A DNA stretch of 64,000 bases from Pedobacter sp. UBA4863 (GTDB lineage: Bacteria > Bacteroidota > Bacteroidia > Sphingobacteriales > Sphingobacteriaceae). The notes under the pieces were generated by a model. That model saw only the letters and a list, made by a program, of their open reading frames with translations. It ran no database searches and was not told the origin of the DNA. The stretch covers positions 83,587-147,586 of the forward strand of contig NZ_DHDZ01000038.1 in assembly GCF_002399615.1 (NCBI RefSeq). Reading direction: 5' to 3'. The position numbers and the translations under genes were made by a program. Of the stretch, positions 25,606 to 33,713 are shown piece by piece (position 1 is the stretch's first letter; every line of letters begins with the position of its first letter).

Positions 25606-25791
25606 ATGAAAGAAATAGCACTTAAAGATGGCGACTTTTGTCAAGTAATTTTTGGCACACATAAAGGCAAAACGGGCAAAGCCACCGATTTAAACATTAG
25701 CAAAACGGGGCATCTCACCATCACCGTTGTGCAAGAAAATGGCACTCGGTTTAAAACGTTAGCCAAGAATGTTAAAGTAACCATGAGCTAA
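25606..25791 (+). CDS. Small KOW-like protein
   Basis: This 61-residue protein has the look of an isolated KOW motif: KDGDFCQVIFGTHKGKTGKATDLN, a short beta-barrel signature that binds RNA or protein in L24, NusG and related factors. The rest continues as beta-strand-like sequence (HLTITVVQENGTRFKTLAKNVKVT). It starts 43 bp after the lysS terminator. Function unknown; the KOW assignment rests on the GxxKGxxG pattern only. Confidence 0.65.
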   Translation: MKEIALKDGDFCQVIFGTHKGKTGKATDLNISKTGHLTITVVQENGTRFKTLAKNVKVTMS

Positions 25792-25900
25792 CAGTTAGCG
25801 TGAAAGCTCCTTAACAAAACCATAACATAAAGTTAAAAGTTTATTGCATTTACAGTAAAAGTTCTTCCCTATTTTAGTGCAGTATTAAAATTTAACTAAA

Positions 25901-26113
25901 ATGAATAGTTCAAGTATCGAAATTACAGAAAACGAATATTGCATTAAACTAAGTAAAGACACTTTTGACTTATCGCTTATTCGTCAGTTAATTAAACGTA
26001 TCCAAGCTGAAGAGTTGTTTTTCAGCAAAAAGAAAATTGAAGAGGAGGAAGATTTATTGAGCAGGGCAAATGCTGCTTATGAAGAAAGTTTTGATCGCTT
26101 GTGCGACAAATAA
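25901..26113 (+). CDS. Small hypothetical protein
   Basis: This 70-residue protein has a beta-like start (SIEITENEYCIKLSKDTFDLSLI) and a charged helical end (EELFFSKKKIEEEEDLLSRANAAYEESFDRL). It looks like an antitoxin or a stand-alone coiled protein, but no toxin gene lies beside it. It is preceded by an AT-rich leader and followed by a palindromic terminator. Not recognised. Confidence 0.55.
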   Translation: MNSSSIEITENEYCIKLSKDTFDLSLIRQLIKRIQAEELFFSKKKIEEEEDLLSRANAAYEESFDRLCDK

Positions 26114-26115
26114 AA

Positions 26116-26144
26116 AGAGCTAATTCCATCTCGGCATTAGCTCT
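26116..26144. terminator. Terminator between convergent genes
   Basis: AGAGCTAAT pairs with ATTAGCTCT around an 11-nt loop, between two convergent stop codons. The A-run before it favours use on the minus strand, while the plus-strand side has few T residues. Confidence 0.7.
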
Positions 26145-26158
26145 GCTCTAAAACTCTT

Positions 26159-26704
26159 TTATCTATGGCTGTAGCGCACTTGCTGTTGCCTATCTAACAT
26201 GCCCAACTGATCTTTCATTTGCTTAATCTGATCAGCTAACAGTTTATTTTTATCTGCTTTCTTGGCTTCTGCTAAATACATTTGGGCTTCGCGTTTATTG
26301 CGTTTTCCCATGGCAATACCTGCTAAACTTAATTTAGCTAAAGCTACGTTATGATCCATGTGTAAGCCCAAACTTAAAGCTGCTTTGAAATATTTTTCAG
26401 ATTTCATTGGTGCTTTTCTCGACTCCAACAATCCTAACAAAAGGTTATAATAACCATACTGCATTTTGTTCAATTGCTTTTCGTAGTTAGTAATTCTAGC
26501 TAAAGCAACTTCAGCTTTACCCATTTTATCCTTACGCAAATGCCATTGTGCAATTAGCATATTTTCGTTGTAGAAATAGGTTACAAAAACAAATATACTT
26601 AGCAAAATAGTAGGAATGCCCCAACCCCAATAACCAAAAACAAAAAGTGCAACCGCAGCAGCAACTAAAACAAAGCCTATAATTAAACGTACTAAATTTG
26701 ACAT
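26159..26704 (-). CDS. Membrane protein with TPR-like C-terminus
   Basis: This 181-residue protein starts with two closely spaced hydrophobic segments (about 5-24 and 28-45: LIIGFVLVAAAVALFVFGYWGWGIPTILLSIFVFVTYFY), so it is anchored in the inner membrane. The remainder, from about 60 on, is helical with TPR-like spacing (QYGYYNLLLGLLES and KSEKYFKAALSLGLHMDHNVALAKLSLAG). It is conserved in Bacteroidota under a DUF2892-like label, but I cannot give a function. It is divergent from the thioredoxin-like gene. Confidence 0.7.
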   Translation of the reverse strand: MSNLVRLIIGFVLVAAAVALFVFGYWGWGIPTILLSIFVFVTYFYNENMLIAQWHLRKDKMGKAEVALARITNYEKQLNKMQYGYYNLLLGLLESRKAPMKSEKYFKAALSLGLHMDHNVALAKLSLAGIAMGKRNKREAQMYLAEAKKADKNKLLADQIKQMKDQLGMLDRQQQVRYSHR

Positions 26705-26789
26705 AGTTTTTCAATATTTCTGCAAATATCGGTTTTATATAGCAGAAAATAACGATTTAATTTATAATTTCAACAAAAATTAGATAACG

Positions 26790-27308
26790 ATGAAGTACCT
26801 ACTTGCCATCACCTTCGGATTATTTTTCGTTTCGGCGAAATCTCAAGAAATCAATAAAAAATTAGAAGATCAAATAAAACACAAACAAATCATGTTAAAC
26901 CAGTGTTCAAGAGAGGGTTTAGTAGAATTCCCTGAATTTAAAGCTAGCTACGATGCCAACTACGAAAACTATAATATAGACTCTACAACTGTACCTCAGT
27001 TAATCAAGTTAATGAAGGGTAAAAAAATAAAAGTGGTTTTAGGCACTTGGTGTGGCGATAGTAAGTATCAAGTACCAAACTTTTTAAAGGTAACAGATGC
27101 GGCAAAAGTTAAAGAAGATGATGTTTCTTTTATTGCAGTTAATGGCGATAAAAAAGCTGAAAATGGTTTAATAGGCGATCTTGACATTCAACGTGTACCT
27201 ACGTTTATTGTTACCGATAAGCAAGGGAAAGAAATTGGTCGTATTGTAGAGCACCCTAAAAAAAGCCTAGAACTGGATTTAGTTGATATTTTAACGGCAA
27301 AAAAATAA
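26790..27308 (+). CDS. Exported thioredoxin-fold protein, single active Cys
   Basis: This 172-residue protein has an N-terminal signal (MKYLLAITFGLFFVSAKS) and a thioredoxin fold. The active-site motif is GTWCGDSKYQVPNF, so only Cys88 of the usual CxxC pair is present. The cis-Pro segment VPTFIVTDKQGKEIGRI is intact. Such CGDS proteins are frequent in Bacteroidota and probably act as monothiol or scaffold proteins, but that is inference. Another Cys at position 39 lies outside the motif. It precedes ung by 42 bp. Confidence 0.82.
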   Translation: MKYLLAITFGLFFVSAKSQEINKKLEDQIKHKQIMLNQCSREGLVEFPEFKASYDANYENYNIDSTTVPQLIKLMKGKKIKVVLGTWCGDSKYQVPNFLKVTDAAKVKEDDVSFIAVNGDKKAENGLIGDLDIQRVPTFIVTDKQGKEIGRIVEHPKKSLELDLVDILTAKK

Positions 27309-27350
27309 GATATTTACTTCTTTTTAAACTTTATACTTTTAACTTAAAAA

Positions 27351-28025
27351 ATGGCTGTAGATTTAGAACCAAGCTGGTTTAAAATTTTAGAAAGCGAATT
27401 TGAAAAACCTTACATGAAAGCCTTAAAAGATTTTCTTCAACAAGAAAAACAGGCAGGCTTTACCATTTACCCAAAGGGATCTGATATTTTCAACGCTTTT
27501 AACCATACTCCCTTTGAAAAAGTTAAAGTAGTAATTTTAGGGCAAGACCCTTATCACGGTGTTGGGCAAGCGCATGGCCTGTCTTTCTCTGTACAAAAAG
27601 GCGTGGCTACACCTCCTTCGCTTAAAAATATTTATAAGGAACTGGCGGATGAATTTCCTGATTTCAAAGCCCCAAATCATGGCGAACTTACCGCTTGGGC
27701 CAACCAAGGCGTTTTATTGTTAAACGCCACATTAACCGTTAGAGCACATACCGCTGGTTCACATCAAAAAAGAGGTTGGGAGCAATTTACAGACAAGGTA
27801 ATTACCGAATTATCTGAAAAAAGAACAGGTTTAGTTTTTATTTTATGGGGCAACTATGCTAAGCAAAAAGAAGCATTGATAAACAAAAGCAAACATTTTA
27901 TCATTAGCGCTGCGCATCCATCGCCTTTTTCAGCTTACAATGGTTTCTTTGGCTCAAAGCCATTTTCTAAGACAAACGAGATTTTAAAGCAACAGGGCAA
28001 GCAAGAGATTAACTGGACCCCCTAA
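27351..28025 (+). CDS. ung: Uracil-DNA glycosylase Ung
   Basis: Ung removes uracil from DNA. The 224-residue protein has the water-activating Asp66 in GQDPYHGVGQAHGLSFSV, the uracil-binding LLLNATLTVRAHTAGSH segment and the minor-groove loop HPSPFSAYNGFFG. The last residues (NWTP) and the stop are written by the left arm of a CCCCCT palindrome at 28015-28096, so this repeat appears to form the end of the gene. Confidence 0.96.
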   Translation: MAVDLEPSWFKILESEFEKPYMKALKDFLQQEKQAGFTIYPKGSDIFNAFNHTPFEKVKVVILGQDPYHGVGQAHGLSFSVQKGVATPPSLKNIYKELADEFPDFKAPNHGELTAWANQGVLLLNATLTVRAHTAGSHQKRGWEQFTDKVITELSEKRTGLVFILWGNYAKQKEALINKSKHFIISAAHPSPFSAYNGFFGSKPFSKTNEILKQQGKQEINWTP

Positions 28026-28096
28026 CCCCCTGAAGGGGGAATTGCCAAAGTTGGCGAATATGCAGAAGTCCCCTTTAGGGGATTTAGGGGTTTAAT
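28015..28096. repeat. CCCCTAAATCCCC palindrome between convergent genes
   Basis: Left arm 28015-28040 (with CCCCCTAACCCCCTGAAGGG) and right arm 28068-28096 (TCCCCTTTAGGGGATTTAGG) are inverted copies of the same word. They reach from inside ung to the lrp stop codon at 28092. Related elements occur at 51899-51920 and 61390-61413, also between convergent genes, and a single arm at 5349. It could serve as a two-way terminator. Confidence 0.8.
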
Positions 28097-28562
28097 ACTC
28101 CAACGGCACAATTGGTTCTTTCTTCGTGGTTGACATGATCATCATCGTTTGGAAAGTCTTCACTACAGAAATCTTGCTGATTTTATCCATAATTAAACGC
28201 TCGTACGATTTGATGTCGCTTACATAAACCTTCAACAAGAAATCGGCCTGACCAGTTACATGATGACACTCCGTTACTTCCTTAATTTGGTTTACTTCGT
28301 CTAAAAAGATTTGAATGGTATTATTTTTATGAAAATCTAATTGAATTTGGATAAAGGTTTTAATACCCAAACCTAGTTTTTCTTCATCAACCAAAGCATG
28401 ATAGCTTTTAATGTAACCAGACATTTCTAGTTTACGAACACGCTCTAAAGTTGGCGCTGGCGATAAACCTATTTCTTGCGACAAAAGCAAATTGGTAATT
28501 CTACCGTTTTCTTGCAATAATCTCAAGATCTTAAAATCAATTTTATCTAACTCTAATGCCAT
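28092..28562 (-). CDS. Lrp/AsnC-family transcriptional regulator
   Basis: This 156-residue regulator has an N-terminal helix-turn-helix (about 8-55, DFKILRLLQENGRITNLLLSQEIGLSPAPTLERVRKLE) and a C-terminal RAM/AsnC ligand-binding domain (about 70-145, ECHHVTGQADFLLKVYVSD). Such proteins form octamers and respond to amino acids. The gene is divergent from mntR. There is no amino acid gene next to it, so its ligand cannot be named. Confidence 0.93.
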   Translation of the reverse strand: MALELDKIDFKILRLLQENGRITNLLLSQEIGLSPAPTLERVRKLEMSGYIKSYHALVDEEKLGLGIKTFIQIQLDFHKNNTIQIFLDEVNQIKEVTECHHVTGQADFLLKVYVSDIKSYERLIMDKISKISVVKTFQTMMIMSTTKKEPIVPLEY

Positions 28563-28667
28563 ACTTGTTTTTTAATTGAAAGGTGTAAAGGTATAACAGA
28601 AAGCTCAACCCGCCAAATTTTATTCTAAAATTAATGTAAAAAATTAACTAATATTTTATTAAAAATT

Positions 28668-28683
28668 TTTAGATTTGTCTAAA
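28668..28683 (+). promoter_or_regulatory. Probable MntR operator over the mntR promoter
   Basis: The 16-bp inverted repeat TTTAGATTTGTCTAAA has 6-bp half-sites TTTAGA/TCTAAA. It ends 21 bp before the mntR ATG. Its TAGATTTG (28670-28677) also fits the -7 element TAnnTTTG, so a bound repressor would block RNA polymerase directly. The identical sequence in reverse complement lies at 33595-33610 in front of the TonB receptor gene. Confidence 0.75.
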
Positions 28684-28704
28684 TAATGAATTAGAAAAAC
28701 AAAA

Positions 28705-29358
28705 ATGCAATCTTATACCGAAGAGAATTATTTAAAAATAATTTATCACTTATCAGAAATTAGTCATCCAGTGCTTACTAATGCCATTTCGGAGCGTATT
28801 CAAACCAAAGCGGCATCAGTAACGGATATGATTAAAAAACTTTCGGAGAAGGGATTGGTAAATTATGTAAAATATCAGGGCGTAACCTTAACAGATAAAG
28901 GCAGATCAACGGCCATCAATATTGTGAGGAAACATCGCCTTTGGGAAGTTTTTTTGGTAGATAAGCTTAATTTTAAATGGGATGAAGTGCATGAGGTTGC
29001 CGAAGAACTAGAACACATCCAGTCTAATTTATTAATTGAACGCTTGGACGAGTTTTTAAATTTCCCCCGTGTTGATCCTCATGGAGACCCTATTCCAGAC
29101 AAACATGGTAATTTTGCAGAACTGGCCCTAGTAAAGTTAAGTAAGTTAAAACCTGGTGACCAAGGAACCATTACTGGCGTAAGTGAGCATTCTTCTGCTT
29201 TCCTCAAGCATTTAGAAAAGCTGAGCTTAACACTTGGAAAACAAATACAAATTATCGAAGTATTGGCATTTGATGGTTCGGTAGAATTATTGGTTGAGCA
29301 GCAAAAAACAAATATAAGTAGAGAAGTAGCTAAGTACATTTTAATTACCAAAAGCTAA
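28705..29358 (+). CDS. mntR: DtxR/MntR-family metal-dependent regulator
   Basis: This 217-residue metalloregulator has an N-terminal winged helix (about 1-65, YTEENYLKIIYHLSEISHPV and SVTDMIKKLSEKGLVNY), then the metal-binding dimerisation domain (HRLWEVFLVDKLNFKWDEVHEVAEELEH). A C-terminal FeoA/SH3-like domain follows at about 145-215 (LKPGDQGTITGV). Its stop overlaps the ATG of the Nramp gene (TAATG at 29356-29360), so they are co-translated. Together with the transporter type this favours Mn over Fe sensing, but the metal is inferred. The operator in its own promoter implies autoregulation. Confidence 0.9.
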   Translation: MQSYTEENYLKIIYHLSEISHPVLTNAISERIQTKAASVTDMIKKLSEKGLVNYVKYQGVTLTDKGRSTAINIVRKHRLWEVFLVDKLNFKWDEVHEVAEELEHIQSNLLIERLDEFLNFPRVDPHGDPIPDKHGNFAELALVKLSKLKPGDQGTITGVSEHSSAFLKHLEKLSLTLGKQIQIIEVLAFDGSVELLVEQQKTNISREVAKYILITKS

Positions 29359-31220
29359 TGACCGAGAAACAATCGCTTAGCGAAGTACATCAGAGTGTAA
29401 ACACCGACCAAAAAAAAGGTTGGCGACGAATATTAGCGTTTTTAGGCCCCGCGTACTTAGTTAGCGTAGGCTATATGGACCCTGGAAACTGGGCTACCGA
29501 CATCGCTGGCGGCAGTAAGTTTGGCTATCAGCTTATTTGGGTATTGCTCATGTCGAACTTAATTGCGCTGTTACTCCAATCGTTAAGCGCTCGTTTGGGT
29601 ATTGTAAGAGGACTAGATTTAGCACAAGCTTCGAGAAACACTTATCCTAAATGGGTAAACTTTCCGTTATTTATATTGGCACAAACCGCTATTATTGCTT
29701 GCGATTTGGCCGAAATTATTGGGATGGCCATTGGTTTAAACCTACTTTTTGGCTTACCATTAATTTGGGGCATATCTATTACCATTTTCGATACGGTACT
29801 ATTGCTTTTCTTACTTAACAAAGGGATGCGCAAAATGGAAGCCTTTATTGTTTCCATGGTTTTTATTGTTGGCGTTTCGTTTTTGGTAGAAATGTTTATT
29901 GTAGAACCTTCTTTAAAAGAAATTGTAAAAGGTTTTGAGCCTTCGATTCTGGGCGGAGAGGCACTTTATATTGCTATTGGTATTATTGGTGCCACCGTAA
30001 TGCCACACAATCTTTATCTTCATTCTTCTTTAGTACAAACGAGAAAAATCGAGAGAGATAGCAAGGGAATCAAGGAAGCGATCAAATTTAACTTTATAGA
30101 TACCGCAGTAGCCTTAAACTTGGCATTTTTTGTTAATGCTGCAATTTTAATTTTAGCCGCGGCAGCTTTCTATAAAAATGGTTTTCACGAAATTGCCGAA
30201 ATACAGGATGCACACGAATTACTAACACACATCTTTGGAAATGTAGCTCCTGCCCTATTTGCCATCGCATTAATTGCTGCTGGGCAAAGCTCTACGGTTA
30301 CCGGCACACTTGCCGGACAAATTGTAATGGAAGGACATTTGAACCTGCGCATACAACCTTGGCTACGCCGATTAATTACTCGGCTGTTAGCTATTGTTCC
30401 TGCATTTTTTACCATACTTTATTTCGGAGAAGATGCCCTAGGCGGATTGCTAATTTTAAGTCAGGTTGTATTGAGCCTACAATTGGGTTTTGCCATTATT
30501 CCTTTAATCCATCTTAACTCAGACAGGAAAGAAATGAAGGAATTTACCATCAAAACTTGGGTAAAAATATTAGCTTGGTTAAGCGCTGGCGTTATTGTAG
30601 CACTTAACATTAAATTAGTTATCGAAGAAATTTCTGGTTGGGCAACCGCAACCAACGGAGCTTGGTACATTTATACCATTGTACTACCTATCGCTATGCT
30701 GATCGCACTATTGCTAGCCTATATTTTCGTTTATCCTTTCGTGAGCAAAAAACAAAGAATAGGCAATGTTCCGCATGGCGATGCCTTAGCCATTGGTCAT
30801 ATTGAAAAAATCAATTACGAAAAAATTGGTATTACTGTTGATTTTTCGGAGAACGACAGAAAAACTATTCGCCATGCGCTGATACAAGGCGGGAAAGAGG
30901 CGCATTACTATTTAATTCATGTAGTAGAAACCGCAGCTGCCCGCTATCATGGCAAAACAGCAATGGATCACGAAACGCAATCAGATACCGATAATCTCAA
31001 AAAATATCAAGAAAACCTAGCCGATTTAGGCTACCATGCCACACCTCATATTGGTTTTGGCGGCACAGCACAAGCCATCGCCGAAATCAGTAATGCAAAC
31101 GGACTAGAACTTTTGGTAATGGGTGCCCACGGACATAAGGGCTTAAAAGATCTGATATTTGGTACCACAGTAGATTCGGTACGGCACAAAGTGGATATTC
31201 CCGTTTTAATTGTGAGGTAG
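29358..31220 (+). CDS. mntH: Nramp metal transporter fused to universal stress domain
   Basis: This proton-coupled divalent metal importer of the inner membrane is 620 residues long, against about 410-450 for a normal MntH. The first 450 residues hold eleven or so membrane segments with the metal-site motifs DPGN (41-44, TM1) and MPH (215-217, TM6). From about residue 480 a universal stress protein domain follows, starting INYEKIGITVDFSEND. It ends in the ATP-binding motif GAHGHKGLKDLIFGTTVDS and IPVLIV. The domain would face the cytoplasm and might bind a nucleotide and sense energy or metal state; that is inference. It is in one operon with mntR. Confidence 0.93.
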   Translation: MTEKQSLSEVHQSVNTDQKKGWRRILAFLGPAYLVSVGYMDPGNWATDIAGGSKFGYQLIWVLLMSNLIALLLQSLSARLGIVRGLDLAQASRNTYPKWVNFPLFILAQTAIIACDLAEIIGMAIGLNLLFGLPLIWGISITIFDTVLLLFLLNKGMRKMEAFIVSMVFIVGVSFLVEMFIVEPSLKEIVKGFEPSILGGEALYIAIGIIGATVMPHNLYLHSSLVQTRKIERDSKGIKEAIKFNFIDTAVALNLAFFVNAAILILAAAAFYKNGFHEIAEIQDAHELLTHIFGNVAPALFAIALIAAGQSSTVTGTLAGQIVMEGHLNLRIQPWLRRLITRLLAIVPAFFTILYFGEDALGGLLILSQVVLSLQLGFAIIPLIHLNSDRKEMKEFTIKTWVKILAWLSAGVIVALNIKLVIEEISGWATATNGAWYIYTIVLPIAMLIALLLAYIFVYPFVSKKQRIGNVPHGDALAIGHIEKINYEKIGITVDFSENDRKTIRHALIQGGKEAHYYLIHVVETAAARYHGKTAMDHETQSDTDNLKKYQENLADLGYHATPHIGFGGTAQAIAEISNANGLELLVMGAHGHKGLKDLIFGTTVDSVRHKVDIPVLIVR

Positions 31221-31249
31221 GCTGTTGATACCTAGAGGAGGTGCTCTTA

Positions 31250-31293
31250 CAGATTTGTAATCTGGAAGTCTTATCAGCGGATTTGTAATCCGC
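31250..31293. repeat. Pair of ATTTGTAAT-apex hairpins
   Basis: CAGATTTGTAATCTG at 31250-31264 and GCGGATTTGTAATCCGC at 31277-31293 have the same apex and different stems. They separate the convergent mntH and TonB receptor genes and may end both transcripts. Confidence 0.88.
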
Positions 31294-31307
31294 AACTAAA
31301 AAAAAAC

Positions 31308-33572
31308 CTAGCTCAAATTATACCTTAAACCAAAAAAACCTCTTATACCTTGGTTTGGTGCATAAACATAACTGGGGTCAAAAGTTAAACCATAAGGATT
31401 ATTTGGCATAGCCACTGCATTTCCATTAGGGTCAAATTGCACTTGCTTGTCAAACGGATCGTTAGCTCTAGCAATAATAAATGGGTTATTTCGAGTTGGC
31501 TTAAAGTTCAGCAAGTTTTTTACGCCACCATATACTTCCAAGTTCTTAAACCCACGATACGTAAATTGAATATTCTGCAAACTCCAAACTGGCGAATGAG
31601 GTTGACGTGGATCTCGTAGCTCATCTAACAATGGTAAACGCATCGGTCCGTAAATATTTCCAGTGTAGTCAATTCCTAAATTTAGTTTGTTAATGAGGTA
31701 AGAAACCGACCAAGTTCCCAACCATTTCTCGGTAAGGATTTGTTGCATTTTTATACCGTCTTCTATCAAACCAACATCCTGCAAAGTAATACCTGCATTT
31801 AGTTTTAAACCAAAATTTAAAGACACATCTAAATTACCAGTTAAACCCTTACTTACCGCATAACCGTCTAAATTATCGTATATAATCTGGCTAGTATTGG
31901 TCTCGTAATCTGCCACAATACGGTTAGTAAAATGCGTATAAAATGCTGAAACATCAAAGGTGAAGATATTACCGTTGGTAGCGTAAAGCTTTTTCAGATA
32001 GTTCAAATTTACATTATAAGTTTTCTCTGGCTTTAAATCGTTTTCTATCACTACCTCTCTAGCTCCTGTTAAGGCGGCATGGTCTTCTGTAAAAATATTG
32101 ACCACCCTAAAACCAGTTCCAGCGTTTAATCTTAAAATACTCGTTTCATTAAAATTGATTTTATAAGCAAAACGAGGTGTAAAAATATTGCCGTGGTTAG
32201 AATTATAATCGTAGCGCATTCCCAACAACAACGAATGCTTTTGTGCTAATTTGATTTCATCTTGAGTGAATATGCCTGGCAGGTAAGTATTTTCTGGCTG
32301 CGAAAAAGTTGCGACTGTATTATCCTTATAGTAAGTATAACGCAAAGCCGTACCAAAGAGTAAATCGTGGTTACCTAACTTTTTATCCCAAGTAAGTTGC
32401 GAAAAGGCAATATTTTGTTGGGCGATGTAAGAGGTTTCTCCATAGCGACTATCCTGATTATGGTTTGTCAACGAAAAAGCGAAGAACATCTTTTCCTTAA
32501 TTGGCAATTGGTAATTCCCTAACACCTCAAAACGTTTGGTGTAAATACTTTCGCCATAAACTTCATCGCCACCACGATGAGCTTTTGTCCAATTCATCTC
32601 ACCACCCCATCTATCTTCATATAAGAACCTCCCTGCTAAAGAGAACAAACGATTTTCTTTCCTACTAAAATTCCATTTTTGGAAAACAGAAATACGATCT
32701 TGCAGAGTAACGTCAGTAAAATTATCATGGTTTTGGTCTATTTTATTACCATATTTAAAGTAATTTACTCCAGTTAAGACATTCACTTTAGGATGAATTT
32801 TGGCTTTAAATCCCAAATCAAGATTATGCTCTAGGTAACTCGTAGTCATAAAATCGGCACTTAAAGAAGGTGCTTTACTTACATCTTTAGTAATGATATT
32901 GATTAAACCACCTACAGCTTCGCTACCGTACAGCGAAGATGCAGGGCCTTTAACTACTTCTACCCTTTCTACCAACGAACTTGGAATTCCAGACAGTCCA
33001 TAAACAGTAGAAAGACTGCTCACAATCGGCATTCCGTCAATCATCACCATCGTATAGGGGCCTTCCAATCCGTTGATATGAATATCGCCGGTATTACAAA
33101 TATTGCAATTGAGCTGAGGGCGAACACCATTGATGTTCTGCAGTGCATCAAAAATACTTGGGGTAGGGTTTTTCTGAAAAAATTTAGCGGTGTATATCTC
33201 TACCGGAACTGGACTTTCTAGCCTATTCACTTCCTTTTGTGTTCCGGTAATTACCACCTCTTTTAAATCTTCCTTTTGTTCTATCAAATTAAAATTCAAT
33301 ACCGTATCCGAAGAAATATCAACCTTATTCAATTGTGTTTTATAGCCCACAGCTGTAATTCTTAGGTGGTAGCTACCTGCCTTTAGTACAACAAAACCAA
33401 ATTCTCCATCAACATTGGTTTGTGTAGAGCGTTGCATTTCTACCAAACGCACATTGGCTTTAGCAACAACATTACTATTACTTGTTACCTTCCCTTTTAT
33501 TACCAAATCTTGTGCAAAAGATGTTGTAAACAGGAGTAACAAACTGAAAATAAGTATTAGTCTTCGCAACAT
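31308..33572 (-). CDS. TonB-dependent receptor, probable metal uptake
   Basis: This outer-membrane receptor of 754 residues has a signal peptide (MLRRLILIFSLLLLFTTSFAQ), a carboxypeptidase-regulatory-like domain (about 25-105) and a plug domain (about 115-230, with IFDALQNINGVRPQLNCNICNTGDIHINGLEGPYTMVMIDGMPI). A beta-barrel ends in FFGLRYNLS. The plug carries the CNICNTGDIHINGLEG cysteine pair. An operator identical to the one of mntR lies 23 bp before its start, so it is probably the outer-membrane gate for the metal moved by the adjacent Nramp transporter. The ligand (free metal or a chelate) is not visible from the sequence. Confidence 0.9.
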   Translation of the reverse strand: MLRRLILIFSLLLLFTTSFAQDLVIKGKVTSNSNVVAKANVRLVEMQRSTQTNVDGEFGFVVLKAGSYHLRITAVGYKTQLNKVDISSDTVLNFNLIEQKEDLKEVVITGTQKEVNRLESPVPVEIYTAKFFQKNPTPSIFDALQNINGVRPQLNCNICNTGDIHINGLEGPYTMVMIDGMPIVSSLSTVYGLSGIPSSLVERVEVVKGPASSLYGSEAVGGLINIITKDVSKAPSLSADFMTTSYLEHNLDLGFKAKIHPKVNVLTGVNYFKYGNKIDQNHDNFTDVTLQDRISVFQKWNFSRKENRLFSLAGRFLYEDRWGGEMNWTKAHRGGDEVYGESIYTKRFEVLGNYQLPIKEKMFFAFSLTNHNQDSRYGETSYIAQQNIAFSQLTWDKKLGNHDLLFGTALRYTYYKDNTVATFSQPENTYLPGIFTQDEIKLAQKHSLLLGMRYDYNSNHGNIFTPRFAYKINFNETSILRLNAGTGFRVVNIFTEDHAALTGAREVVIENDLKPEKTYNVNLNYLKKLYATNGNIFTFDVSAFYTHFTNRIVADYETNTSQIIYDNLDGYAVSKGLTGNLDVSLNFGLKLNAGITLQDVGLIEDGIKMQQILTEKWLGTWSVSYLINKLNLGIDYTGNIYGPMRLPLLDELRDPRQPHSPVWSLQNIQFTYRGFKNLEVYGGVKNLLNFKPTRNNPFIIARANDPFDKQVQFDPNGNAVAMPNNPYGLTFDPSYVYAPNQGIRGFFGLRYNLS

Positions 33573-33594
33573 ATTAGCTCTATTTAAATATATA

Positions 33595-33610
33595 TTTAGA
33601 CAAATCTAAA
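33595..33610 (-). promoter_or_regulatory. Probable MntR operator of the TonB receptor
   Basis: TTTAGACAAATCTAAA is the exact reverse complement of the mntR operator and ends 22 bp before the receptor ATG on the minus strand. It again contains TAGATTTG in the right orientation for a -7 element. A third half-site TTTAGA follows at 33617-33622, so an extended site TCTAAA-N6-TTTAGA overlaps it. Confidence 0.75.
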
Positions 33611-33713
33611 AATAAATTTAGAAAAAAAAAACAACAAACAGAATTTTATTAAAAAAACTAATATTTCTAACAAATAGTTACAGGTATCCTTAATAATTGT
33701 TGATATTTGTACC

